A program made the translations under genes and the position numbers. The notes beneath the pieces are model-generated. The model did no database searches, was not told the origin of the DNA, and was given only the letters and a program-made list of their open reading frames with translations. Positions 26,501-41,500 of a DNA stretch of 64,000 nucleotides are shown piece after piece. Location: NCBI RefSeq assembly GCF_964355755.1, contig NC_092673.1:9307001-9371000 (forward strand), given 5' to 3'. Source of the stretch: Antedon mediterranea. Taxonomy: Eukaryota > Echinodermata > Crinoidea > Comatulida > Antedonidae. The number at the start of each line of letters is the position of its first letter. Position 1 is the first letter of the stretch.

Positions 26501-29500
26501 TTAAAAACAACCCGATCAAAGATCCCTCCACGTATATGTCATAAACCACCCTTGTTACATACCGTAAATCTTCTAATAGTTTAAACCCCTCATCTAATAG
26601 TAACCCACCTTATTAGTCAATCTATAATAATAACCCACTACTCTAATAGTAACCCATGGGGGTTAATATTAGAGTCACAAAAACATTATGAAGACTGGCC
26701 GTATTTTGAAAAAAAGGAGATAATGCATGTTGTTGGGAGTGGGGGAGGATTGAGTGTTTTTGAGTTTACAAAATAAAGTTAGCGTTCAAACAAATTTATT
26801 TATTTGTACTGTTTTATTATTTTGTTATGATTTGCTGACCGGAAAAATTGGGTGAGTTACTATTTTCAGGTGCCTAATTTAAGATTAGTAATAATAACCC
26901 ATTACTCTAAAATAGTAACCCCCCTTCTAATAGTAATAAGTTGTTTGTTGCTAACGTTTTCCGTCTTCCGACATTACGCTTTCCACAATTTGTTTCCATT
27001 TTTTTCTGTTTATGGCAGGATGGTTTGTTATTGTGTTAGTGTCTACTAGTCCTTGTAAGTATTTCTTTATTTGATTCATCCAGTTATTTCTTGGTCTTCC
27101 TACGGGTCGTTTTACTTTTAGTTTCCTTCATTGTTTGTTTGATTGGGGTATCATCCGGTAATCTAATTATGTGTCCATACCATTTTAGTCTCCTTCGTTT
27201 AATTCTTTTACTCCATTCTTCTTGTTTTGTTATCTCATATATTTTCGTGTTACACACTCTATCTGTTAATTTAATATCTATCATCTTTTGCAACATTTTC
27301 CTGTGATATATATCTATGCTCTCTTGTAATTTTTTGTTTAGTACCCAGAGTTCACTGTTATATAAGAAAATACTTGCTATGTATGCGTCAAACAAACGGG
27401 ATTTCACGTCTATAGACATCGTTTTGTGTTCTAGCGACGGCTTCAGCTTGTTATATGCCATAGCTGCTAGTGATTTTCTTCTTTTAATGTCTTTTTCTGT
27501 GTCCAAGTTACTACCGAGGTATTTGCATTCTTCCCATTTACTATCGGTGTTTCTTCCTATTAGGTATTCTTCTGTTTTACTTTCGTTTATCTTTAGATTG
27601 AATTCTGCTAATTTCTCTGTTACTTTTTTCTTTATTTTAGTTATGTGTTCTTTTGAGTCGCTAATAAATGAAATGTCATCTGCATACTGCATCTGGATAT
27701 TAAGCTGTTGTAGGGGTAGTGGTGTTGTGTTTGCTGATTCGAGTGCCTTTGCTAGGTATAGTGTGAACAGTATCGGAGACATACAGTCACCTTGTGGTAC
27801 TCCTAGTGTAGTAGTAAACAATTTTCCTGTCTGTTTCAACTTTCAACATGTGTAGTTCATCATCTTGTAATATATGTGTCAGTATGTCGAATAGAGTATT
27901 CCTCCACACAGTGTCAAATGCACTGGTCATGTCAAGTAGTAGTAATATTATTTCGTAGTTAGATGACGCAATTTCCTTTTCTGCTAACATTTTGCATGTA
28001 TGTACATGTTCGGTAGTGCTTCATCCTCTGCGATACGCGGCCTGTGTTACAGGGACATGTTCATCTAATCTGTCGTTTATCCTAGTTAGTAAGCATATTG
28101 CTAGCATTTTCCTAAGAACCGACAGTAGGAAGATGGGTCGGATGTTTTTTGGTGGACCTTTTTTCTTGCCTGGTTTCGGTATTGGATGCAATATGCCTTC
28201 GTTGATTTCTTTAGGTATGTTTCCTGTTTTAGCTGTTTGGTTATATATTTCGGAAGTGCTGGGTGACGCCGCACTACATAACAACAGGGAAAATAACATC
28301 AAATAGTCTTTTTCCACACTCTATTTGTTTCCTAATATTTATGTGAAGGTTTTAAGGATGTGTTTGGGAAGGTGTAGAAAGTCTTTAAACACAGGAAGTT
28401 TAAATGTTCGCGGTATTAGAAGCGATTTTCAGAAACGAGAACTAGCCAGCGATGCAGCTAAATACAAGCTTGACATTCTCGGGGTCCAATCGCACCACCT
28501 GGCGGGTAGCGATGTCATTCAAATCAGGCCTGACGATAACAAAGGCAGATATGATTTCTTCTACACTGGACCCGCAAACAACACAAGACATGGCGTGGGA
28601 ATTCTAGTTGAGAGCAGTTTTAAAGCAGAATTTAGGAAATATCGGAGAGAGTAATTACAGCCCGAATCAACATAGAAAGTAGAGGAGGTAAGCCTGGGTC
28701 GAGGCGTAGGCCGAAACCCAGGAATGTACTTTTCGTATGCGCATATGCACCTACTTTAGAACATAGTGAACAACAACCTTGGGATAGAGATCTAGGTTCT
28801 ATGACGAAGTACAAGAAGCATTAAATGAAGCAAAAAACAGAGATATCCTAATATTAGCTGGAGATATGAATGCAAAAACTGGGGACAGCCATCATGATTA
28901 CCCACAATGTGTAGGAAGATATGGTAAAGGAAAAACGAACAATAATGGAACACAGCTAGTTGAATGTGCACTAAGAAATAATCTAGTACTAACAAATACC
29001 ATGTTTAAACATAAGATGTCACATAGGACTACGTGGGAATGCCCGCAGAGACGCGATCAGCATAACGATCAGAAGAGTGGAGAGATCAGACGCAACCCCT
29101 ACAGAAACCAGATCGATTACATTCTAGTTAAGAATTCACACATGAAGATAGTCACTAACGCAAGAGCATACAGTGGTACGAGAACATACACTGATCATAG
29201 ATTAGTCAAGACAACTTTAACACTACAATGGTATAAATTAAATAGTAACGCTAAGAAAACCAAACAAATAGATGTGTCAAAACTTCAAGCACAACAAAAC
29301 AGACAAACATATCAAAGAGAGGTATCGAGATGTATACAATCTGTAAACATCCAGGACCTGGAACCACAAGAGAAATGGACCAAATCAACGACAGTCTTTC
29401 AGAATGTAGCATTGGAAGTGGTTGGTTACAGGAAAGCAAAGTCTAAATCAAACAATAAATATATACAAGAGTTATCGAAGAAGCAGAAACAGTTGAGGTG

Positions 29501-32500
29501 CGACATAAATTCATCAAATGACAAATCAAAGAAAACAAAACTTAGGAAGAAAAGAAATCAAATCATAAAGAATATTCATACTGAACTTAATAAAGAAAAA
29601 GAAGACACACTAAAAGAAAAGATAGCTGAAATTAAAAAATTCAAAGATGACTCAACAAGAATGTACCAAGCAGTAAAAACCTAAAACTTAACGAAAATAA
29701 AAGACTTGTGGTAGAAACAGAGTTCGGTATAACAACAAACGAAGAAGAGCAGGTAGAAATAATTAGCAAATTCTTTGAAAACGTCTATCACAAATCACAA
29801 GAAAAACCTATAAACGAAAACATTAAACCTATTGAAATGAAGTCTCCCTTTACAAGTGATGAAGTTGCCAAAGCAGCGAAATGCTTAAAAAATAATAAAA
29901 GCCCAGGAAGTGACCAAGTATACTCTGAAATGGTAAAATATGCACCTATAGAAGTTTTTAACCACATAGCAGAAATATATAACCAAACAGCTAATCTAAT
30001 AGTAACCCACCCTAAAAAACAATCAAAGAATAATAACCCAGGGTTGCAATTAGAAGATTTACGGTAATAATAAAGATATAAGTTTCTCTAGATTTCATTA
30101 TAAATCAGGCATACAGTATACTTAATTTATACACTAAAGAACTATTTGTTGGACTCGGCTGTTAGTCAATGTCATCAAATGATTTTTTTCAGTTTTCCTG
30201 TCTTTAAAATCGCCAGGATTACATTGTCCATGAATCGGCAATAAATGTCACCTCTTCCGGATCATAATTAGGTCATTGTTCTCTGAACCAGGGAGGTCCC
30301 TGTCTGAACGTAGCCTACAAAGTATTGTTCGTAAACCGACAATGCGTCGATTGTACTTGTAGGGTTGTCATCGCCTTAAAAGCATGGACAATGCACACAA
30401 ACAATGTATTGTTCGCTAATTAAATCCTATCTAAAGAAGACATCAATTTTTGTAGCTGCCCTACGCATATCGGTTATTTTAATTTGACCAGACATCCACC
30501 GACGAGAAGACATCGGGCCTGTGGGCCTCAGCTCATGCAAAGTTGAGGCTATCCTAGTTTTGGCGGCCTAGGGCCTACACTATGAAAACAACAATAAGGT
30601 TAGTTTTCCGATACTCTACACGTCGCTACTCATTTTCAAAACACGATCGCACGAGGTCCATAATAGGTGGTGGAGTAATTTTTGTTGCATGTTATCAAGC
30701 TTTAAATACTCTTTATTTTCATGTAAATCAATTACTAAATTACTGTCACCCAGGCAATGTGCATGGTATGCATGTATTAGCGCGTTAATTAATGGTTGGA
30801 TACCCCTGCAGTGGTGGACTGTTCCATTTTCGAACTAGTCTTCGCCGCACACGAGGCATGTCTAAAAATGACGCCTCTAATGTAATATTTGCTTTGAAAC
30901 GTAAATTTTACCGATTTATTAAATGATTTAATAAGTGGAATATTTATCAGTCTACTTTATAAAGCAAGTACATTAGGAAGAAATGTACGAAAGGAATTTA
31001 AGAAGCTTTGAATTTGCTATGCAGCGGCCGTAACCCATTTTATGTAGGCGGCCGAAACACGCTTTTGTTTCTTGGCCCTCCCGTCAGGAAAGCTGGTCCC
31101 CCCGTCGGGGAGTATTGACCATAATTGTCGGGGAGAAAAATTTGATCATTTCTTTTCTGGTAAAAAATAAAACCATATTAAGTGTACTACTGTATATTTT
31201 AAGTAACTGCGGCATTTCATTTTTGACGTACGTCGGAGGGTTATACACTTTATGCATGCTGACTGACAGCGAAGTAAACAGTATGTGGTACGCATTTCTC
31301 TAGTGGTGTCTCTTTGTACGAATCATTCATGGCCCGGCTGCAATTTTTTCGTACATAAGTTGGGGACCCCTCATGAAACGTCAGAAAATAAACATGAATA
31401 ATTCATTAGTTAAATTTTTTGTTCCGTGTGCACCCAAGCGTATACACAACTGCGATACAATTCTTTCTACAGTAGGCCTAGGATTCTAGGTCAATTCACG
31501 TGATTGCCTTCGCGCACTCTTCTTCACACACACCACTATGCAAAATGTGTCGAGGCTAATCGACAGCTAGGCAAGAAACCAGATCAATAATGGTGCCGTG
31601 TCATGGATATTCAAACTAGGCCTAGTAATACCATTTACGAATTGTAAACAATTAAGTGAATCCAGTGCATCATTAAAAGATGGAGGGATACAGTTAGGCT
31701 GATCCCAGTTTATATGGAATTCCAGAGTTATAAATTCATATGAACAGGAACCAGTTCGTTCTTGAACGCAACTAGCTTAGGTGTAATGTCCTTTAATGTA
31801 ATGTCGGTGAGCCAGCTTTCAGTTAAAACAAAAATGTTGAATGTCATGAATGGCAAGGTACGCAAGCAGTTCGATTGATTTGTTGCGAATACTCCTGGCA
31901 TTAAGTGTTATCCAACACAATCGCACTGCATTTCAAAAGAACTAGGCCGAAAGAAGTCGTACACAAAAGAATGTCCACCAAATACCTTTGTTGTACATTG
32001 AGTAATGATTTAAAATAAAAAGCGTTGAAATTCCAACAAAAGGCTTTGTTTAGCAGCGTTTAAATGTAAATAAGAAGTGTTGACATTCCACCAAAAGGCT
32101 TCGTTGTAAAAACGGTTGAAATTCCACCAAAAGGCTTCGTTGTAAAAACGGATTGAATTTTCACCAAAAGGCTTCGTTGAGTTGATATAATAGGCCTATA
32201 AAAAGCTATACAAATTCCACGGGAAGACTTTGTTGCATTAATAAAAGCGTTGAAATTCTACAAATGGCTTCGTTGTAATAAAGCGTTAAAATCCACCAAC
32301 TGGCTTTGTTTAACCTGGTACAGTAAAAAGTAAGTAAGTACCACTTAGAAACGTTAGAAATGTTATCAACCCACAAATAGTTCGGTTTTTTATGAAAATT
32401 GTATGAAAATGTGTGGTTGATTAAAGAGTCGTGCAGCTGTGTTAAATAGGATTAAAAATGCCACCAACTTTACATTAAAATCTGTGCGATGAATAGCAAA

Positions 32501-35500
32501 ATGTCCACGTGTAACGTTACCATAAAAAACTAGGGTATTACTATTACAGCACAAAAAACTAAAAATAACTCCACTGGTTGAGTAGTGAAAAAACTTAGGC
32601 TCCGAGAGTGCTCCAGACTGCCAAACGTGGAGGCTTGTGAGTCTGTTTTCATTTTCATTTTTCATTTTTTTAATAATATATAAATTGGGTATTTATTTTC
32701 CTTTTCAGAGTATGATGACTGGACTAATGTATAATAAACCAGATAATCCTCTGGACTATCTGCAAAATTGTATTACCAAAGCAAAAAACAGTGAGCAAAT
32801 TTGTTGGAACACTTTTGTTGATGAGGACTTAAGAGCTAACAAATCAAGTCCATTGCCACCGATCACAACTGAACCATTGGAACGTCAACCAACATTTACC
32901 ACTGAAACCTCCCCCTTCGATTTCCAAACTACCAGTCCTCTCCCGCCTATCCCTTCCAAGAAAATATCTTTACCAGCTAACTTGAGATATGTATTTGTTA
33001 TCGGTAAGTTATAACCATCCATCTTGGTTGAAAATTTACCAACCTTATGTGTCAATTAGGAATTGTTTCAGTTTTTTTGTAATTGGAAGAACCAGCCATG
33101 ACATTGATATCTGCTGTAAAAGTTTAAATAACAATATTTAATATTTAAATTAAAAATGTTTAATTTTTTGGCATCTTGACACCCTTTACTAAATGGGATA
33201 TTATTAATATTATACAGATATTGCCTGCTCAGAGGTGAAATATGTAGACCTTTCTGAGTGTAGGTCCCTCTGATGACTGTAAAATAATTAATGTTTATGA
33301 TTGCAATGGGGCAAATATTTTTATGAGTTGAAAGATGACATTCTTTTAACAAATAAAAATATTTGGCCCATTGCACGAATATAAAACATTTTTTACAAAT
33401 TATAGGTGATCTTTAAAACTGCAACATTCAAATATTTTCAATAATATTGAGAACACCAAATTCAGTGCGATCAAAAATTATTAGGATAAGTCATGCTGGC
33501 CATACAATTAAACAGATATATGAATTACTTAAAATTGACGGCATAGTACCAGACAAAACAACTATTAGGAGAATTGTTAAACATTACCAACCGTACCAAA
33601 AGCATTGGGGACAAGGCCCGCTCCGTAAGACCTAGTAAATTTCAAATAATACACATGAATATACTTGACAATGTTATGGAAGCTGACATTAGGCGCAGGA
33701 GCCCCGGATAGCGTTACGTTTGAAAACCCCAAAAAGTGAGGTTTTAAACCATTAGCGGCATGTGAGTGATTAATGTGTTTTACAGACGGTTTCAAGGACT
33801 ATCCTACCAGTGGGCTGTTCACTGGTCAAATGATTGACACTTTGTATCACCGTTTGTAACTGGAGCTGTGACGACCTTGCAAGAATACTAGGCCAGAATT
33901 TTTTATTGAAAAGTGCCTTGGTATTAACATGGAGATGGAAACAAATTTTTCTATCTTTCTTTCTAATATAAATGGGCACTATAGTTTCAAACTAGGCTTA
34001 GTCCACCAATTAATTAAGAATCGAAACCTAAATTAAAATTGTTGGTATTCTTTGGCCGTTGTTTGATTAATTACATCTTCATGCCATGTTTTTTTTTCTA
34101 ATGATTTGGCGATACGCTCCTATATTAATTAGGCCTACTAGCAGAGGGTTCGATGAGTTTTGAAAAGTTATGGAAATGTGGTCTAACATATAGCAATTCA
34201 GTTTTTTAAGGCCCTTCTTCCATGTCCGAGCCTTTGGAAATATTAAAAAGTTATATTAATATAATATATTCTGTGTTTTCATGTTTTAAGAAATTGTATA
34301 TCATTTCAGATGTTTCGCGCTTCGTCTTGTTGGCAATAGTAACTCTTGACTTCCGCTAGAACTTTCTATTCATTTCATTTTTTGTACATTATTAAAAAAT
34401 AGCATACAGAACCCCATACGGAACATACCCTGCTCTGAGAAAACACTTGTGGGCGATTCCCCGAATACGGCATGATGGAATAGCTTTGGAGACTTTGACT
34501 TTGGAGTAAATCGAAACGTCGAGCAACTCAACAGTTCTTTTCAGAACTAATATACCACAAACTTATATCAACAAATATGTAACTTGTTTAGCACGTTTAA
34601 AATGGATAGCAAAACATATTCAAAATAAAAAACCTGAATTATTTCAAACAGACAGCACATTAGTTCAAACGGATAGCACAATAGATAGCACAACAAATGG
34701 ATATAACTGTACTGTACATTATTCTATACGGATACAAACAAAAAAGACGAAATAATTATATCCATTTATCGTTATTAAATAAAAATGGATATCATAATAA
34801 TTATGATACTTTGTCCGTCTTAAAAGTTTTCATTGGTGAAACGTTGCCTGCTACATTTTTAATTTCCGAGTCCAGATCAGTATTGGTGTTGGTTTTTTTC
34901 TGCGAAACCTCTATGAAGAGGACAAGTTTGTTTAGGAATTGTTCCAGGGGCTATTTATAGGGGCTATAGAACCCCTATTAAGGGGACACTTTCAGAAAAA
35001 AAGTTCTATCACAAAAGTTCTATCACAAATCAAGTACGTGTTTCCAAGTACAGTACAGTGTTTAAAAAGAATTATTTCATTTCAATCTTTTTTAAAACAG
35101 AAATAGGTCTGTTTTGAATGGTTTTTGTTTTTTATTTGTTCTTTTCCCGTGTGTTACTTGGCAATACTGAGATATATTAGAAGGAAAATTTTGGCGGGAT
35201 GTTTGCATTGTCGCCCCTGAAACTTGTGACCTGAACTGAAGAATATGGTATGTTGTTAGTGCTGAATTCTGTAAATTTTGTGTCATATCAACTGAGAATT
35301 TGTACCATTTCTGTAGGCCCAACAGTAAACATCATCGTTTAGGGCCGCCAATATAATTGGCTATTTTTTCAATCACATTGTCAGAAAATGAAATTCTTAA
35401 TGAAATATTACATGTAAAAACTAAAACCAAATATAAATATATGTGATGTGAATATAACAATGGAGAAACTTTCATGGAGAAATAACTTGCTTATTTATAA

Positions 35501-38500
35501 CTAACTTATTTTTCCATGATATAACTAATGAAACAATGTTTAGAAAATGATATCATCTAAGTGATGTTTTACATATAACGTTTAACTTTTTTTTGTTATT
35601 CTCCATACATTCAATTCTTTTAATATAGTTCTTGTATAACACCATATCAAGTAGTAGTAGAAATTATTGTAGGGTTTTCTTATTATTCAGTCAATTCAGT
35701 GTTTCTATACAGAAAAGAGTAGTCAGTGGCGTTAACATCAATTAATTGTATAATTTGCACCCAAGGTCAAATAGCAAGAAACTCAGGTCCAGTTACATTG
35801 GTGTTCATTGGTCAATAGGAAATGAACAGCACACTTATGGGTGGTGACAAAGTTTAGTTATTGATAAATTGTCCTTGGGAAAAACACATTAGTTGGGCTG
35901 ATGAGTTCATAACGCTATCCGGGGCTCCTGTGCCTAATGGATGATGAGGCAACTGTTGAAAAGGTCTGTGATGCTATTATGGAAAGAACTGGTGACTATT
36001 TTACTCTATCTACCGTTAAAATGATCAGACGAAAACATCTTTGGGTTTCAGAAGGTGCAGAGTATACTGCCAACTTATTAGACTGGCCAATCGAGTTGAT
36101 CGATATGATTTCGCCATGACCTGCATTAAAATGGAGAACAATTTCATGATGTGCTATACTGATAAATGTAAAAATAAAAAATAAGAAAAACACATTTTTA
36201 AAAATCATGTCAAAATATTTGTTTATAAAATAAATACATTATTCATACAACAGGAAAATTGAATATGCTTGAAATGATAACCAACTCACTTGTATACCAT
36301 TTATTTAAATTGCCCTATACATCAAATTACTATTTCATACAATATTTGACCTCAAATGACTTAATAACAACTTTATCACAATCTCAGATCAATTAAAAGT
36401 ATACATAAATAATCATATTTTTGAATATGAAATACAAAGTAGATGCAAAGTTGTGAATGGGGCTAAGCTGTGAACAAGACCTTTAAACGCAAAGCCCCTT
36501 TAAATGAATAAATAATTAGATAAATAAGTAAATAAATAAATAAAATCAATAAAATGTACCATAATAATTTTAACGATAATAATAACAATACTGAGAATGC
36601 AGTGGTAATAACAAATGCTGTGAGAAAATCAAATAAAGAGGTTATCTATCAGTCAGGATATATAAATTGAAGATTGATTCGAAGATTCAAGAACTTATAA
36701 TTAAGGATAACTGTTAACAAACATGAATTTTATGTTTGAACATACCAACACTAGTTAACATTTTATTTTGTCGTTGGGTTGGTACTGCGTCCCACATGTT
36801 AATGCCTCTCTAATACTTTGTTAGCCCAATAGGGTCGTTTCGAAAGCAGTGCTTAAATTGTCTTTAGCCCTTGTCTCATAATTATGTTTAGAACTGTTTG
36901 AAAGAATCAAAAGTATTATATTGCTCACTTTTTTGGTTTGTGTGCGGGCAAATTTCATCCTTAACAGGTCTTAGAAACATAGAATTAAAAGAGAATTAAC
37001 ATAGTTTCCTGTTAAGTACGAGGATAATTCTGTTATTAAAGCCCGGTTTCCTGTCGACGTTGATCAACGCTATCATCGATAATCGTTAAAAGTTCAACGA
37101 CGATCGTATGTATGAACTATACAACCTGCCCTTGGTTGATATTGACGTTGCTATTGCCTCGATGATCCAGGGAGATCGATCTTTATTTGCTTTTGCCTTA
37201 ATTTTTTTCAAAGGAAAGTTTTTATCAATGTGTATGCATCATCTGTGCTTAGGACAGGTTGCCAGTTTCATTTTCCAAGTCTTCCTTAATGTTTTCGACT
37301 TGCTGGTGGAAATAAGTGCGTTTAATGAATTTTTTGTATTTTTGTTACGATTGAAAATATAGGATAGTGATCTTATAAATCTGTATAAAGAATTCCAGTA
37401 GTGATATTGTGATTATATGTAGAATTACAAATATATAGTATCAATGATTCAGTTTATTATTAATCAGGGGCAAGACAAAATTGGAAACAGTCAGGTTCAC
37501 ATGGCATTGAACATATTACGATATCCATAAATTATTATCCCTATTATAAGTCTAAAAAGGGCCAATCTGGGAAAAAATTAGAAATAAGTGGTTTTTAACT
37601 GATTTCTGTCAAATGGGCTATATACAGTATATCGACCAAAAAAAAGTTCCAGCTCATCTGGCCTGGGGAAAGCCGCCATTTTGGATTTTCCGCCCAAAAA
37701 TACAGGTTTTTGCTCATATCTCCTCTTTTACATCATGCATGGAAATGATTTTGGTGGCAAAGTGTATGTTTTGAGGGTCAAGGAATTTAAATACAGCATT
37801 TTAAAGCCCACTATAGACTGGAATATCCTCTCGCCTATATCCCAATGTGTCTTAGGGTATGTTTAGACTTGCGGCTTTACGGTAGAGTTATGTAAGCGGC
37901 ATATATTTTTTTGTGTCTGAAATAAGCCGCAGATTAGCGTTAGGGGGCTGTTACGCCGCGCCAGTGGCGTTAATAACCTAGCAGGAGAGGGCAGATTTAA
38001 TAACGCTAATCCAGTGATGCATCAGTGATTGATTTTAACCTTAACCAATGAAAAGACATGACCACAATTAGCAGACAGCAACTACATACCTGCTGTACCC
38101 TTTGACAGCAAAATAGCTATGTCAAATGTATTTTTCAGGTTTTCAATTTTAAAGAACAGTAAAGTTTTTTCATAAATTAAATCAATTAATCAGATAATTT
38201 TCCGTGTAATAATTACGTTTTAAATTATTTTGAATTAAATTGCAATTCTAGGAGTAGTAAGAAAAAAATCAGTATATTTAAAGGTAACATTATATAAATA
38301 AAAATAACAAAAACAATTTTACGATGTAACATTTCATGCATTGTCATGAATGTATACATAATAGTTCTATCTGTTTTGACCCGATGAGAGTGTTTTAAAC
38401 GCAAGGCATTGGAATGTTGATCGTTGTGTCTGAACACCTTGGCTTTTTTCCCCACGGATTACCGTACGCCTTGCGTAGATAACGCTGCCTTAACGCCGTG

Positions 38501-41500
38501 AGTCTGAACATACTCCTAGATTCCTCTATCAACTTTAGTGATTGATTATAAGCCAGTTTGTTTACATACAGTGGTAGTATGGTAGCTAAGTATCAATACG
38601 CAATTAACAAGGGACATCCTCTCATCTGTATGCAAATATCATAGATTGTTACTTGTTGTGTATAATACAATCCACTAAATATTTTTTCTAAATTTGTTAT
38701 GCAGTTACACAGTATAAAGATTTTTTAACAAATAATTAAGCATTATATCTTCTTTAGAACCAATGCTTGATCCTTTACAATTTCAAAATGTCCAAAATCA
38801 CCAAACCTTATATTTGTAAAAGAAAAACAAAAGAAAAATAAAAGAAATTTAAAAAAAAAGGAGTAAAAACAGTCACAGACTACACTATAATTATATTTCA
38901 TATTATAATACGCAATAAATAATATTAACTCAAAAGTCTGTGCGTGCAGACTAACCAGGATCTGGAATGGGCGTACTGTATGCAATGTTATAACCTTGCC
39001 ACCGCCCGAAATTTCCTGTTTTTTTTTCATTCAGTTGTAATTTTCGCCCAAGATTAAACAAAAGAAAAGACAAACCATTACTGTTACAACGATCAACGTA
39101 GAGAGATACGTGTCTGTAAATAAAGAGTTGAATGAATTGCCTATTTTCACATGAAAAATAAACACATTTTGATCCCTGGATGTAACATGATATTGACGCG
39201 TCTATCATACTCATACACAGCGAGTTTGGGCACAAACGATTCGTACAAAGGACACTGCCAGACAAACGCGTAGGCCTACCTATTGTGTATATATGCATCA
39301 AAAATGGAATCCCATGGTTACTTACAGTATGTGTGGCTATAGTATAGTGTATCATTATCATCATAGAGGATATGTGTTAAGAATAATAGTACACTAACTG
39401 TGGTAACTGTACTAGTACAGCTGGGGATGAAATACTGAAACTTTATTTATTTTATTTATTTTTTATTCACCTTATTTATATAGAGTGAACCTAGTGTATG
39501 CTGACAATCAAGGGTCCCACTTGATGAGTTATTCTAAGTGTCTGTGTGAATATAGTACATGCCCTATTTCATGAGTTTGAACTTCTACCACATAGTCTCC
39601 GGTACCGGAGTCCTATGTGTGTAGGAAGGACAAAACAAAAACTAAAATATTCATTTGTTGCAACTACAGTATTAAACTGTAAAAAAATAAATTTTGTTCA
39701 TGGGCCATAGTAAAAAGATGAATATATGATCTACTTTGTAAATTTAAGATGTGTTTTGATTTTTGTATTTTTTAAAATTTATATTTCAGTCCTGTTTTTT
39801 AAATTGCCCCATGTGCGATGAATAAAGAATTTGCATTGAATTGAAATTGAATTGATATATTATCCTCACAAAATTCTGAGTAGATTACACTTATTTTCAT
39901 TACTATTGCAATTTGTGGTGGTTCTTTTGGTATATTGATTGGACTATTAAACTACATTCACAGAATGAAAGATGGCGATTATTTTCTGATTTTCCGTTAG
40001 AACAAACAAAGTCTTTTCTTTTTCTTCAATTTCTCACATGGTCAACTATACTTGTTTGAAAGTAACAAATTCTGTTTTCAGGTGAGCCAGGTAGTAGAAA
40101 ATTGAATCAGTGTGAAAGGATGAGCTTGAGATATTCAGATTATCATCATGTATCAACAGGCAAAATTATAAGGAATCAATTCACAAAGAATCATGAAGAT
40201 AGCGATTGCAAAGAAATCAAGTCTCTTGTAGAAGAAGGCCAATTGATACCAGAAGTAATAAGATGTCTTTAATTGTAGTTTTTTTTTGTATTTTATTGTT
40301 TGTGTTGTACTGTATCATTTGTTATGGGCTTTTCTCCTCCTATAACTGAAATTCCTGGCTATTGATGAGATAAAATTATAATTCCCATTTCATTTGATTC
40401 AAATTTGTTCATATTTTGGTGCAAGAATAATACACACTTTTTCAATTTTATTTATAAAAAAAAAAAAATTCTACTTCAATTTTCACAACATACAATGAAG
40501 GAAGGGCATGTTAATCAAATACATTTTTCTTGATAGGGTGATGTATTTAAGATGCTGAAATCTGAGATTTTGGCACAAATCAACATCAGTCCAAATTTGC
40601 AGGGGTTCATCATTGAAGGATATCCTCGAACTATGGGACAAGTTCAACTATTTGAAAGTGAAGTAAGTATTTTAACATATCAATACTAGAAAAAAATAAA
40701 AGTACAATATAAATATTATAGTTATTACCTGTCTAATTGGAAACTCCCATCTAAAAAGTATATATAATATTTTTGCAATTACAGATTAATAATACAGAAT
40801 TAACTAGAAAGCCACTCCGAGAGTGCATACCTCCGCCTACTGTAAAATTCTCATACATAAGATTCCCCCGGGAAAAAATATATATATATATTTATATATA
40901 TTTGTGTGTGTCTTAATGCTGTTTGTGATTTAGGCTATTTTCACTACAAGCATGTGTATGCGAGTTTGGTGTAATGGTTTTGTAACAAGCCTTTCAATTA
41001 ACAATAGCTTCAGTTGACTAACAATAGCTTCAGTTGACTAACAATAGAACAGCAACGCAAAAATCAAACGAGTGAATTTGAAAAGAAATAGGTTTTTTAA
41101 ACTACTCTCATCAAAAAAGGTGCACATTAAATCAAATTATGTTTTAAAATTACAAATCACCAATTATAACTCTTGCCTCTTGTACAAAAATGAAGTTTTT
41201 GGACAAGTAGTTCTCGAGAAAATGCAATTTCAGTTTACTTGTTACTTTAAAGACTGCTCGCCGGCTTTTGAAAAATTCTGTCCTTTCTTTTAACACTAGC
41301 AGGTCTAAAAAGTATACTAAAAAGTGGTCCAGAATTGGGACCATGGTCCCAAATGGTCCCAAAATTTAATGGAATGGTCCTTGACCACATATCTATCTGC
41401 ATATTTATTTTGGTAAAGTGACGTAGGAAAAGGGCAGAGGATTACCGAACGCATCATTTGCAAAGACATTGGTCTAAAAAACACCTTTTTCGTAAAAATT

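Larger units (their letters stand above)
26562..30064. mobile_element. MITE with TA target duplication, interrupted by a LINE
   Basis: Ends CCGTAAATCTTCTAAT (26562 onward) and its reverse complement (ending 30064) are flanked by TA (26560-26561 and 30065-30066). Inside are many CTAATAGTAACCCA words. Removing the LINE at 26937-29994 leaves an element of about 440 bp. Confidence 0.7.

Noticed and set aside
27316-27855. 179-codon open frame on the plus strand
   Set aside because: It is antisense to the LINE reverse transcriptase, which shows catalytic motifs on the minus strand.
37108-37362. 84-codon open frame with hydrophobic segments
   Set aside because: No recognisable domain, no splice or neighbour context, and similar hydrophobic frames occur by chance in T-rich sequence.
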